Assembly (NCBI GenBank): GCA_028752905.1
Contig: JAQNBH010000270.1
Coordinates: 248,001-312,000 of the forward strand
Reading direction: 5' to 3'
DNA: 64,000 bases
DNA from: Cladorhizidae sp. MBARI D1340-BT2
Lineage: Eukaryota; Porifera; Demospongiae; Poecilosclerida; Cladorhizidae
This document shows, piece after piece, positions 53,701 through 63,775 of the stretch. The notes beneath the pieces are model-generated. The model did no database searches. It saw nothing but the letters and a program-made list of their open reading frames with translations, and was not told the origin of the DNA. Made by a program: the position numbers and the translations under genes. The first letter of the stretch is position 1. Every line of letters starts with the position of its first letter.

Positions 53701-54434
53701 ATAGAGAACACATAATGAAACCTATCATTCGAATCATATCAAGTCCATTACAGTGAAGTGTGCAGAATATTATGGATGTTTGATATCAACAGAGAGCACA
53801 GGGAGAGACCTATCTTAATAGCTATAATATCAAGTTTATACAGTGAAGTGTGGAGAATCTATGAAGCTAACCTGTTTAGCATCAAGATAGAGAACACATA
53901 GAGAAACCTATCTTGTGATTCTATGTATGCAGAATATACGGATGTTTGGTATCAAGAGAGAGAACAGAGAGAGGCCTACCTTTAGAGCTATATATCAAGT
54001 CTATTCAGTGAAGTGTGGAGAATCTATGAAGCTAACATGTTTAGCTCAAGATAGAGAACACTGAGAGATACCTATCTTGCAAGTCCATTACAGTGAAGTG
54101 TGCAGAATATATGGATGTTTGGTATCAAGAGAGAGCACTTAGAGAGTCCTATCTTAATAGCTATACATCAAGTCTATTCAGTGAAGCGTGGATAATCTAC
54201 GAAGCTAACATGTTTAGCATCAAGTAAGAGTACAATTCATAACTGCCCTAATTAACAAGACCAAAGTCCCAGATTTTGTCAACTGATAGAGAAGGCCCTT
54301 ATCTGCAACATGTCAACAGATTATCAATAAATGTAGTGGTTTTTCACTGGCAGGCCACCGCTTTGGCAACTGGAAAACGCCAGGAAAGATCGCAAACCTT
54401 ACCACTTCAAATCACCATAACTTGCTAATACTTA
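50795..54434 (+). repeat. Tetrameric higher-order unit, copy 3 (3640 bp)
   Basis: Monomers at 50795 (L, CAACAGAG), 51706 (S, T5G4), 52615 (L, CAATAGAG, G8A3) and 53526 (S, T6G3). The last one ends with GAAGCGTGG, an L marker, although its left and middle parts are S; it is a second chimera with its switch between about 53940 and 54185. Confidence 0.85.
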
Positions 54435-57162
54435 GAGTACTCAAAATTTTGGCACATACAAAAGACAGATAATTAGAAGGGCTATCCGGTGATATGAAAA
54501 TTATCTTTTTTGGGTAAAGGGTAGAAAAGTTATGAGCTTTACGGCAAAATAACAAGATTTTTGGGGGGAAAATGAGAAACATATAGACCAAATTAGGGCA
54601 AATATCAAGATAGAGAACACATAATGAAACCTATCATTCGAATCATATCAAGTCCATTACAGTGAAGTGTGCAGAATATTATGGATGTTTGATATCAACA
54701 GAGAGCACAGGGAGAGACCTATCTTAATAGCTATAATATCAAGTTTATACAGTGAAGTGTGGAGAATCTATGAAGCTAACCTGTTTAGCATCAAGATAGA
54801 GAACACATAGAGAAACCTATCTTGTGATTCTATGTATGCAGAATATACGGATGTTTGGTATCAAGAGAGAGAACAGAGAGAGGCCTACCTTTAGAGCTAT
54901 ATATCAAGTCTATTCAGTGAAGTGTGGAGAATCTATGAAGCTAACATGTTTAGCTCAAGATAGAGAACACTGAGAGATACCTATCTTGCAAGTCCATTAC
55001 AGTGAAGTGTGCAGAATATATGGATGTTTGGTATCAAGAGAGAGCACTTAGAGAGTCCTATCTTAATAGCTATACATCAAGTCTATTCAGTGAAGTGTGG
55101 ATAATCTACGAAGCTAACATGTTTAGCATCAAGTAAGAGTACAATTCATAACTGCCCTAATTAACAAGACCAAAGTCCCAGATTTTGTCAACTGATAGAG
55201 AAGGCCCTTATCTGCAACATGTCAACAGATTATCAATAAATGTAGTGGTTTTTCACTGGCAGGCCACCGCTTTGGCAACTGGAAAACGCCAGGAAAGATC
55301 GCAAACCTTACCACTTCAAATCACCATAACTTGCTAATACTTAGAGTACTCAAAATTTTGGCACGTACATAAGATAGATAATTAGAAGGGCTATCCGGTG
55401 ATATAAAATTTTCTTTTTTGGGTAAAGTGTAGAAAAGTTATGAGCTTTACGGCAAAATAACAAGATTTTGGGGGGGGAAATGAGAAACATATAGACCAAA
55501 TTAGGGCAAATATCAAGATAGAGAACACATAATGAAACCTATCATTCGAATCATATCAAGTCCATTACAGTGAAGTGTGCAGAATATTATGGATGTTTGA
55601 TATCAATAGAGAGCACAGGGAGAGACCTATCTTAATAGCTATAATTATATCAAGTTTATACAGTGAAGTGTGGAGAATCTATGAAGCTAACCTGTTTAGC
55701 ATCAAGATAGAGAACACATAGAGAAACCTATCTTGTGATTCTATGTATGCAGAATATATGGATGTTTGGTATCAAGAGAGAGAACAGAGAGAGGCCTACC
55801 TTTAGAGCTATATATCAAGTCTATTCAGTGAAGTGTGGAGAATCTATGAAGCTAACATATTTAGCTCAAGATAGAGAACACTGAGAGATACCTATCTTGC
55901 AAGTCCATTACAGTGAAGTGTGCAGAATATATGGATGTTTGGTATCAAGAGAGAGCACTTAGAGAGTCCTATCTTAATAGCTATACATCAAGTCTATTCA
56001 GTGAAGCGTGGATAATCTACGAAGCTAACATGTTTAGCATCAAGTAAGAGTACAATTCATAACTGCCCTAATTAACAAGACCAAAGTCCCAGATTTTGTC
56101 AACTGATAGAGAAGGCCCTTATCTGCAACATGTCAACAGATTATCAATAAATGTAGTGGTTTTTCACTGGCAGGCCACCGCTTTGGCAACTGGAAAACGC
56201 CAGGAAAGATCGCAAACCTTACCACTTCAAATCACCATAACTTGCTAATACTTAGAGTACTCAAAATTTGGCACGTACAAAAGACAGATAATTAGAAGGG
56301 CTATCCGGTGATATGAAAATTATCTTTTTTGGGTAAAGGGTAGAAAAGTTATGAGCTTTACGGCAAAATAACAAGATTTTTGGGGGGGAAATGAGAAACA
56401 TATAGACCAAATTAGGGCAAATATCAAGATAGAGAACACATAATGAAACCTATCATTCGAATCATATCAAGTCCATTACAGTGAAGTGTGCAGAATATTA
56501 TGGATGTTTGATATCAACAGAGAGCACAGGGAGAGACCTATCTTAATAGCTATAATATCAAGTTTATACAGTGAAGTGTGGAGAATCTATGAAGCTAACC
56601 TGTTTAGCATCAAGATAGAGAACACATAGAGAAACCTATCTTGTGATTCTATGTATGCAGAATATACGGATGTTTGGTATCAAGAGAGAGAACAGAGAGA
56701 GGCCTACCTTTAGAGCTATATATCAAGTCTATTCAGTGAAGTGTGGAGAATCTATGAAGCTAACATGTTTAGCTCAAGATAGAGAACACTGAGAGATACC
56801 TATCTTGCAAGTCCATTACAGTGAAGTGTGCAGAATATATGGATGTTTGGTATCAAGAGAGAGCACTTAGAGAGTCCTATCTTAATAGCTATACATCAAG
56901 TCTATTCAGTGAAGTGTGGATAATCTACGAAGCTAACATGTTTAGCATCAAGTAAGAGTACAATTCATAACTGCCCTAATTAACAAGACCAAAGTCCCAG
57001 ATTTTGTCAACTGATAGAGAAGGCCCTTATCTGCAACATGTCAACAGATTATCAATAAATGTAGTGGTTTTTCACTGGCAGGCCACCGCTTTGGCAACTG
57101 GAAAACGCCAGGAAAGATCGCAAACCTTACCACTTCAAATCACCATAACTTGCTAATACTTA
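54435..57162 (+). repeat. Array segment with S, L, S monomers
   Basis: Monomers at 54435 (S, with GCACATAC), 55344 (L, with AAGATAGATAATT and ACATATTTAGC) and 56255 (S, 908 bp because one T is missing in CAAAATTTGG). Two S monomers (53526 and 54435) are adjacent here, which breaks the strict L/S alternation. Confidence 0.85.
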
Positions 57163-57884
57163 GAGTACTCAAAATTTTGGCACGTACATAAGACAGATAA
57201 TTAGAAGGGCTATCCGGTGATATAAAATTTTCTTTTTTGGGTAAAGTGTAGAAAAGTTATGAGCTTTACGGCAAAATAACAAGATTTTGGGGGGGAAAAT
57301 GAGAAACATATAGACCAAATTAGGGCAAATATCAAGATAGAGAACACATAGAGAAACCTATCTTGTGATTCTATGTATGCAGAATATATGGATGTTTGGT
57401 ATCAAGAGAGAGAACAGAGAGAGGCCTACCTTTAGAGCTATATATCAAGTCTATTCAGTGAAGTGTGGAGAATCTATGAAGCTAACATGTTTAGCTCAAG
57501 ATAGAGAACACTGAGAGATACCTATCTTGCAAGTCCATTACAGTGAAGTGTGCAGAATATATGGATGTTTGGTATCAAGAGAGAGCACTTAGAGAGTCCT
57601 ATCTTAATAGCTATACATCAAGTCTATTCAGTGAAGCGTGGATAATCTACGAAGCTAACATGTTTAGCATCAAGTAAGAGTACAATTCATAACTGCCCTA
57701 ATTAACAAGACCAAAGTCCCAGATTTTGTCAACTGATAGAGAAGGCCCTTATCTGCAACATGTCAACAGATTATCAATAAATGTAGTGGTTTTTCACTGG
57801 CAGGCCACCGCTTTGGCAACTGGAAAACGCCAGGAAAGATCGCAAACCTTACCACTTCAAATCATCATAACTTGCTAATACTTA
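57163..57884 (+). repeat. L monomer lacking one internal repeat (189-bp deletion)
   Basis: This monomer is 722 bp instead of 911. The first ATCAAGATAGAGAACACATA is followed directly by GAGAAACCTATCTTGTG, which normally follows the second copy. In the reference monomer these two 20-base copies start at 170 and 355, 185 bp apart. With the four-base AATT insertion of L monomers the distance is 189, exactly the missing length. Exchange or slippage between D1 and D2 is the evident cause. ATCATCATAA for ATCACCATAA is a private change. Confidence 0.93.
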
Positions 57885-57887
57885 GAG

Positions 57888-57889
57888 TA
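57888..57889. other. TA target-site duplication, left copy
   Basis: Flanks the left end; the right copy is at 58321-58322. In empty monomers a single TA sits at the centre of the palindrome GAGTACTC. A reading as a GTAC duplication with ends CGTATTTG is also possible from the letters, but TA fits the family. Confidence 0.8.
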
Positions 57890-57915
57890 CCGTATTTGCC
57901 GGAGTATAAGTCGCA
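57890..57915 (+). repeat. Left terminal inverted repeat of the transposon
   Basis: Starts CCGTATTTGCCGGAGTATAA and ends GTCGCA. It is the exact reverse complement of 58295-58320 over all 26 bases. Confidence 0.95.
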
Positions 57916-57917
57916 CC

Positions 57918-57936
57918 GGAATATAAGTCGCACCCC
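57918..57936 (+). repeat. Subterminal repeat of the transposon, left
   Basis: GGAATATAAGTCGCACCCC is a near copy of the inner part of the left terminal repeat (GGAGTATAAGTCGCACC, 57901-57917), directly following it. Such repeats are commonly extra transposase-binding sites in this superfamily; that role is inferred here. Confidence 0.75.
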
Positions 57937-57962
57937 ACAAAGTTGGCCATCATTTTGAAAAT

Positions 57963-58181
57963 CTATAATAGTTGGAGTATAGGTCGCATGCGCAATGACA
58001 ATAGGGTCGAATACCACTCCTTCCTTCCTTTAGCGCATCTCGGCAGCGTTGTCAAAACACTCTTCTTCTTTCTCCAGTCCCTGACCGATTTTTCACTGAC
58101 TCTATACTCTCTTTCCGCTGCTCTGTTTCCGAACTTCTCTGCATACCCAACTACTTTGACAGCAGTGTACTTCCCAGACAT
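57963..58181 (-). pseudogene. Truncated transposase, Brinker-type DNA-binding segment only
   Basis: The 72-residue minus-strand frame starts at a methionine (58179-58181) and holds a recognisable helix-turn-helix at about residues 4-40. It has the pattern K-V-V-x-Y-A-E, then NRAAEREY, VSEKSV and RDWRKKK, as in the N-terminal DNA-binding domain of pogo/Tigger transposases and related CENP-B/Jerky-type proteins (Brinker DNA-binding domain family). In full-length relatives this domain is followed by a second DNA-binding domain and a DDE integrase-like core of several hundred residues. None of that is present. After about residue 56 the frame no longer resembles the family; residues 65-69 are encoded by a subterminal repeat and the frame then ends. 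It is a remnant of an internal deletion, not a working transposase. Whether a DNA-binding peptide is made is unknown. The family call is from motif recognition only. Confidence 0.75.
57973..57987 (+). repeat. Subterminal repeat of the transposon, inner left
   Basis: GGAGTATAGGTCGCA is a third direct copy, with one change from the terminal repeat. The transposase fragment on the opposite strand runs into it and stops just beyond, which marks the inner edge of the deleted region. Confidence 0.7.
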
Positions 58182-58244
58182 TTTATCGACACACGTGCCA
58201 CTAGAGACCCCGCCCAGTTGTTAAGGAAAATCGGCATAACGTTC

Positions 58245-58263
58245 GGATTATAAGTCGCACCCC
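58245..58263 (+). repeat. Subterminal repeat of the transposon, right side
   Basis: GGATTATAAGTCGCACCCC is a fourth copy, near the right end but in the same direction as the left terminal repeat. It lies upstream of the transposase start on the minus strand. Confidence 0.7.
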
Positions 58264-58294
58264 TCAATTGGAGAAGAAGATTTGGAGCTACTAC

Positions 58295-58320
58295 TGCGAC
58301 TTATACTCCGGCAAATACGG
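58295..58320 (-). repeat. Right terminal inverted repeat of the transposon
   Basis: Starts TGCGACTTATACTCCGGCAA and ends ATACGG. It is a perfect match to the left end in inverted orientation. The transposase fragment reads away from this end, so this is the 5' end of the element. Confidence 0.95.
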
Positions 58321-58322
58321 TA
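58321..58322. other. TA target-site duplication, right copy
   Basis: Pairs with 57888-57889 and continues as TACTCAAAATTTTGG into the satellite monomer. Confidence 0.8.
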
Positions 58323-59226
58323 CTCAAAATTTTGGCACGTACAAAAGACAGATAATTAGAAGGGCTATCCGGTGATATGAAAAATATCTTTTTTGGGTAA
58401 AGGGTAGAAAAGTTATGTGCTTTACGGCAAAATAACAAGATTTTTGGGGGGAAAATGAGAAACATATAGACCAAATTAGGGCAAATATCAAGATAGAGAA
58501 CACATAATGAAACCTATCATTCGAATCATATCAAGTCCATTACAGTGAAGTGTGCAGAATATTATGGATGTTTGATATCAACAGAGAGCACAGGGAGAGA
58601 CCTATCTTAATAGCTATAATATCAAGTTTATACAGTTAAGTGTGGAGAATCTATGAAGCTAACCTGTTTAGCATCAAGATAGAGAACACATAGAGAAACC
58701 TATCTTGTGATTCTATGTATGCAGAATATACGGATGTTTGGTATCAAGAGAGAGAACAGAGAGAGGCCTACCTTTAGAGCTATATATCAAGTCTATTCAG
58801 TGAAGTGTGGAGAATCTATGAAGCTAACATGTTTAGCTCAAGATAGAGAACACTGAGAGATACCTATCTTGCAAGTCCATTACAGTGAAGTGTGCAGAAT
58901 ATATGGATGTTTGGTATCAAGAGAGAGCACTTAGAGAGTCCTATCTTAATAGCTATACATCAAGTCTATTCAGTGAAGTGTGGATAATCTACGAAGCTAA
59001 CATGTTTAGCATCAAGTAAGAGTACAATTCATAACTGCCCTAATTAACAAGATCAAAGTCCCAGATTTTGTCAACTGATAGAGAAGGCCCTTATCTGCAA
59101 CATGTCAACAGATTATCAATAAATGTAGTGGTTTTTCACTGGCAGGCCACCGCTTTGGCAACTGGAAAACGCCAGGAAAGATCGCAAACCTTACCACTTC
59201 AAATCACCATAACTTGCTAATACTTA

Positions 59227-62200
59227 GAGTACTCAAACTTTTGGCACGTACAAAAGACAGATAATTAGAAGGGCTATCCGGTGATATAAATATTATCTTT
59301 TTGGGGTAAAGTGTAGCAAAGTTATGAGCTTAACGGCAAAGTAACAAGATTTTTGGGGGGAAAATGAGAAACATATAGACCAAATTAGGGCAAATATCAA
59401 GATAGAGAACACATAATGAAACCTATCATTCGAATCATATCAAGTCCATTACAGTGAAGTGTGCAGAATATTATGGATGTTTGATATCAACAGAGAGCAC
59501 AGGGAGAGACCTATCTTAATAGCTATATATCAAGTTTATACAGTGAAGTGTGGAGAATCTATGAAGCTAACCTGTTTAGCATCAAGATAGAGAACACATA
59601 GAGAAACCTATCTTGTGATTCTATGTATGCAGAATATACGGATGATTGGTATCAAGAGAGAGAACAGAGAGAGGCCTACCTTTAGAGCTATATATCAAGT
59701 CTATTCAGTGAAGTGTGGAGAATCTATGAAGCTAACATGTTTAGCTCAAGATAGAGAACACTGAGAGATACCTATCTTGCAAGTCCATTACAGTGAAGTG
59801 TGCAGAATATATGGATGTTTGGTATCAAGAGAGAGCACTTAGAGAGTCCTATCTTAATAGCTATACATCAAGTCTATTCAGTGAAGTGTGGATAATCTAC
59901 GAAGCTAACATGTTTAGCATCAAGTAAGAGTACAATTCATAACTGCCCTAATTAACAAGACCAAAGTCCCAGATTTTGTCAACTGATAGAGAAGGCCCTT
60001 ATCTGCAACATGTCAACAGATTATCAATAAATGTAGTGGTTTTTCACTGGCAGGCCACCGCTTTGGCAACTGGAAAACGCCAGGAAAGATCGCAAACCTT
60101 ACCAACTTCAAATCACCATAACTTGCTAATACTTAGAGTACTCAAAATTTTGGCACGTACAAAAGACAGATAATTAGAAGGGCTATCCGGTGATATAAAA
60201 ATTATCTTTTTTGGATAAAGTGTAGAAAAGTTATGAGCTTTACGGCAAAATAACAAGATTTTTGGGGGGAAAATGAGAAACATATAGACCAAATTAGGGC
60301 AAATATCAAGATAGAGAACACATAATGAAACCTATCATTCGAATCATATCAAGTCCATTACAGTGAAGTGTGCAGAATATTATGGATGTTTGATATCAAC
60401 AGAGAGCACAGGGAGAGACCTATCTTAATAGCTATAATTATATCAAGTTTATACAGTGAAGTGTGGAGAATCTATGAAGCTAACCTGTTTAGCATCAAGA
60501 TAGAGAACACATAGAGAAACCTATCTTGTGATTCTATGTATGCAGAATATACGGATGTTTGGTATCAAGAGAGAGAACAGAGAGAGGCCTACCTTTAGAG
60601 CTATATATCAAGTCTATTCAGTGAAGTGTGGAGAATCTATGAAGCTAACATGTTTAGCTCAAGATAGAGAACACTGAGAGATACCTATCTTGCAAGTCCA
60701 TTACAGTGAAGTGTGCAGAATATATGGATGTTTGGTATCAAGAGAGAGCACTTAGAGAGTCCTATCTTAATAGCTATACATCAAGTCTATTCAGTGAAGT
60801 GTGGATAATCTACGAAGCTAACATGTTTAGCATCAAGTAAGAGTACAATTCATAACTGCCCTAATTAACAAGACCAAAGTCCCAGATTTTGTCAACTGAT
60901 AGAGAAGGCCCTTATCTGCAACATGTCAACAGATTATCAATAAATGTAGTGGTTTTTCACTGGCAGGCCACCGCTTTGGCAACTGGAAAACGCCAGGAAA
61001 GATCGCAAACCTTACCACTTCAAATCACCATAACTTGCTAATACTTAGAGTACTCAAAATTTTGGCACGTACAAAAGACAGATAATTAGAAGGGCTATCC
61101 GGTGATATAAAAATTATCTTTTTGGGGTAAAGTGTAGCAAAGTTATGAGCTTTACGGCAAAATAACAAGATTTTTGGGGGGAAAATGAGAAACATATAGA
61201 CCAAATTAGGGCAAATATCAAGATAGAGAACACATAATGAAACCTATCATTCGAATCATATCAAGTCCATTACAGTGAAGTGTGCAGAATATTATGGATG
61301 TTTGATATCAACAGAGAGCACAGGGAGAGACCTATCTTAATAGCTATAATTATATCAAGTTTATACAGTGAAGTGTGGAGAATCTATGAAGCTAACCTGT
61401 TTAGCATCAAGATAGAGAACACATAGAGAAACCTATCTTGTGATTCTATGTATGCAGAATATACGGATGTTTGGTATCAAGAGAGAGAACAGAGAGAGGC
61501 CTACCTTTAGAGCTATATATCAAGTCTATTCAGTGAAGTGTGGAGAATCTATGAAGCTAACATGTTTAGCTCAAGATGGAGAACACTGAGAGATACCTAT
61601 CTTGCAAGTCCATTACAGTGAAGTGTGCAGAATATATGGATGTTTGGTATCAAGAGAGAGCACTTAGAGAGTCCTATCTTAATAGCTATACATCAAGTCT
61701 ATTCAGTGAAGTGTGGATAATCTACGAAGCTAACATGTTTAGCATCAAGTAAGAGTACAATTCATAACTGCCCTAATTAACAAGACCAAAGTCCCAGATT
61801 TTGTCAACTGATAGAGAAGGCCCTTATCTGCAACATGTCAACAGATTATCAATAAATGTAGTGGTTTTTCACTGGCAGGCCACCGCTTTGGCAACTGGAA
61901 AACGCCAGGAAAGATCGCAAACCTTACCACTTCAAATCACCATAACTTGCTAATACTTAGAGTACTCAAAATTTTGGCACGTACAAAAGACAGATAATTA
62001 GAAGGGCTATCCGATGATATAAAAATTATCTTTTTGAGGTAAAGTGTAGCAAAGTTATGAGCTTTACGGCAAAATAACAAGATTTTTGGGGGGGAAATGA
62101 GAAACATATAGTCCAAATTAGGGCAAATATCAAGATAGAGAACACATAATGAAACCTATCATTCGAATCATATCAAGTCCATTACAGTGAAGTGTGCAGA

Positions 62201-63775
62201 ATATTATGGATGTTTGATATCAACAGAGAGCACAGGGAGAGACCTATCTTAATAGCTATATATCAAGTTTATACAGTGAAGTGTGGAGAATCTATGAAGC
62301 TAACCTGTTTAGCATCAAGATAGAGAACACATAGAGAAACCTATCTTGTGATTCTATGTATGCAGAATATACGGATGTTTGGTATCAAGAGAGAGAACAG
62401 AGAGAGGCCTACCTTTAGAGCTATATATCAAGTCTATTCAGTGAAGTGTGGAGAATCTATGAAGCTAACATGTTTAGCTCAAGATGGAGAACACTGAGAG
62501 ATACCTATCTTGCAAGTCCATTACAGTGAAGTGTGCAGAATATATGGATGTTTGGTATCAAGAGAGAGCACTTAGAGAGTCCTATCTTAATAGCTATACA
62601 TCAAGTCTATTCAGTGAAGTGTGGATAATCTACGAAGCTAACATGTTTAGCATCAAGTAAGAGTACAATTCATAACTGCCCTAATTAACAAGACCAAAGT
62701 CCCAGATTTTGTCAACTGATAGAGAAGGCCCTTATCTGCCACATGTCAACAGATTATTAATAAATGTAGTGGTTTTTCACTGGCAGGCCACCGCTTTGGC
62801 AACTGGAAAACGCCAGGAAAGATCGCAAACCTTACCACTTCAAATCACCATAACTTGCTAATACTTAGAGTACTCAAAATTTTGGCACGTACAAAAGACA
62901 GATAATTAGAAGGGCTATTCGGTGATATAAAAATTATCTTTTTTGGGTAAAGTGTAGAAAAGTTATGAGCTTTACGGCAAAATAACAAGATTTTTGGGGG
63001 GGAAATGAGAAACATATAGACCAAATTAGGGCAAATATCAAGATAGAGAACACATAATGAAACCTATCATTCGAATCATATCAAGTCCATTACAGTGAAG
63101 TGTGCAGAATATTATGGATGTTTGATATCAACAGAGAGCACAGGGAGAGACCTATCTTAATAGCTATATATCAAGTTTATACAGTGAAGTGTGGAGAATC
63201 TATGAAGCTAACCTGTTTAGCATCAAGATAGAGAACACATAGAGAAACCTATCTTGTGATTCTATGTATGCAGAATATACGGATGTTTGGTATCAAGAGA
63301 GAGAACAGAGAGAGGCCTACCTTTAGAGCTATATATCAAGTCTATTCAGTGAAGTGTGGAGAATCTATGAAGCTAACATGTTTAGCTCAAGATGGAGAAC
63401 ACTGAGAGATACCTATCTTGCAAGTCCATTACAGTGAAGTGTGCAGAATATATGGATGTTTGGTATCAAAAGAGAGCACTTAGAGAGTCCTATCTTAATA
63501 GCTATACATCAAGTCTATTCAGTGAAGTGTGGATAATCTACGAAGCTAACATGTTTAGCATCAAGTAAGAGTACAATTCATAACTGCCCTAATTAACAAG
63601 ACCAAAGTCCCAGATTTTGTCAACTGATAGAGAAGGCCCTTATCTGCAACATGTCAACAGATTATCAATAAATGTAGTGGTTTTTCACTGGCAGGCCACC
63701 GCTTTGGCAACTGGAAAACGCCAGGAAAGATCGCAAACCTTACCACTTCAAATCACCATAACTTGCTAATACTTA
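59227..63775 (+). repeat. Array segment right of the transposon: five monomers
   Basis: Monomers start at 59227 (909 bp), 60136 (912), 61048 (912), 61960 (908) and 62868 (908). L/S markers disappear. 59227 has CAAACTTTTGG, GAGCTTAACGG and one extra A in ACCAACTTC. 60136 and 61048 have the AATT insertion. 61960 has CCGATGATATA and TATAGTCCAAATT. 62868 has CTATTCGG with B-type ends. These forms resemble monomers of the left third rather than the L/S core. Short open frames here are accidents of the extra A. Confidence 0.88.

Larger units (their letters stand above)
57890..58320 (-). mobile_element. Non-autonomous pogo/Tigger-like DNA transposon (431 bp)
   Basis: The only non-satellite sequence in the window. 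It begins CCGTATTTGCC and ends GGCAAATACGG, with perfect 26-bp terminal inverted repeats and a TA on each side, the target duplication of the Tc1/mariner-pogo superfamily. The minus strand encodes the start of a transposase, a helix-turn-helix segment of the Brinker type used by pogo/Tigger elements, but there is no room for the DDE catalytic domain. It is therefore an internally deleted copy that would need transposase supplied by a full-length relative. Identical ends suggest a fairly recent insertion. From memory, ends of the form ACCGTATTTTCC...TATAAGTCGCAC are common in fish genomes; that recollection needs a database check. Confidence 0.85.
57885..59226 (+). repeat. S monomer interrupted by a transposon
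   Basis: GAGTA (57885-57889) is followed by the 431-bp transposon, and the monomer resumes with TACTCAAAATTTTGG at 58321. Removing the element and one TA copy leaves 909 bp, the S length. S markers follow: GATATG, AAAGGGTAG, CTATAATATC. Private changes are GAAAAATATC, TTATGTGC, CAGTTAAGTG and AAGATCAAAG. Confidence 0.92.

Noticed and set aside
57943..58224. Plus-strand open frame of 93 codons in the transposon
   Set aside because: It overlaps the opposite-strand transposase fragment, which has a recognisable domain; the plus-strand product is low in complexity and shows no known motif.
57887..58324. GTAC as a four-base target duplication of the transposon
   Set aside because: GTAC does flank both sides, but this follows from the palindromic target; TA with ends CCGTATTTGCC...GGCAAATACGG fits the family indicated by the transposase fragment.
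59976..60173. Plus-strand open frame of 65 codons
   Set aside because: It arises from one extra A (ACCAACTTC) in monomer 59227; the matching frame in the other monomers stops earlier.
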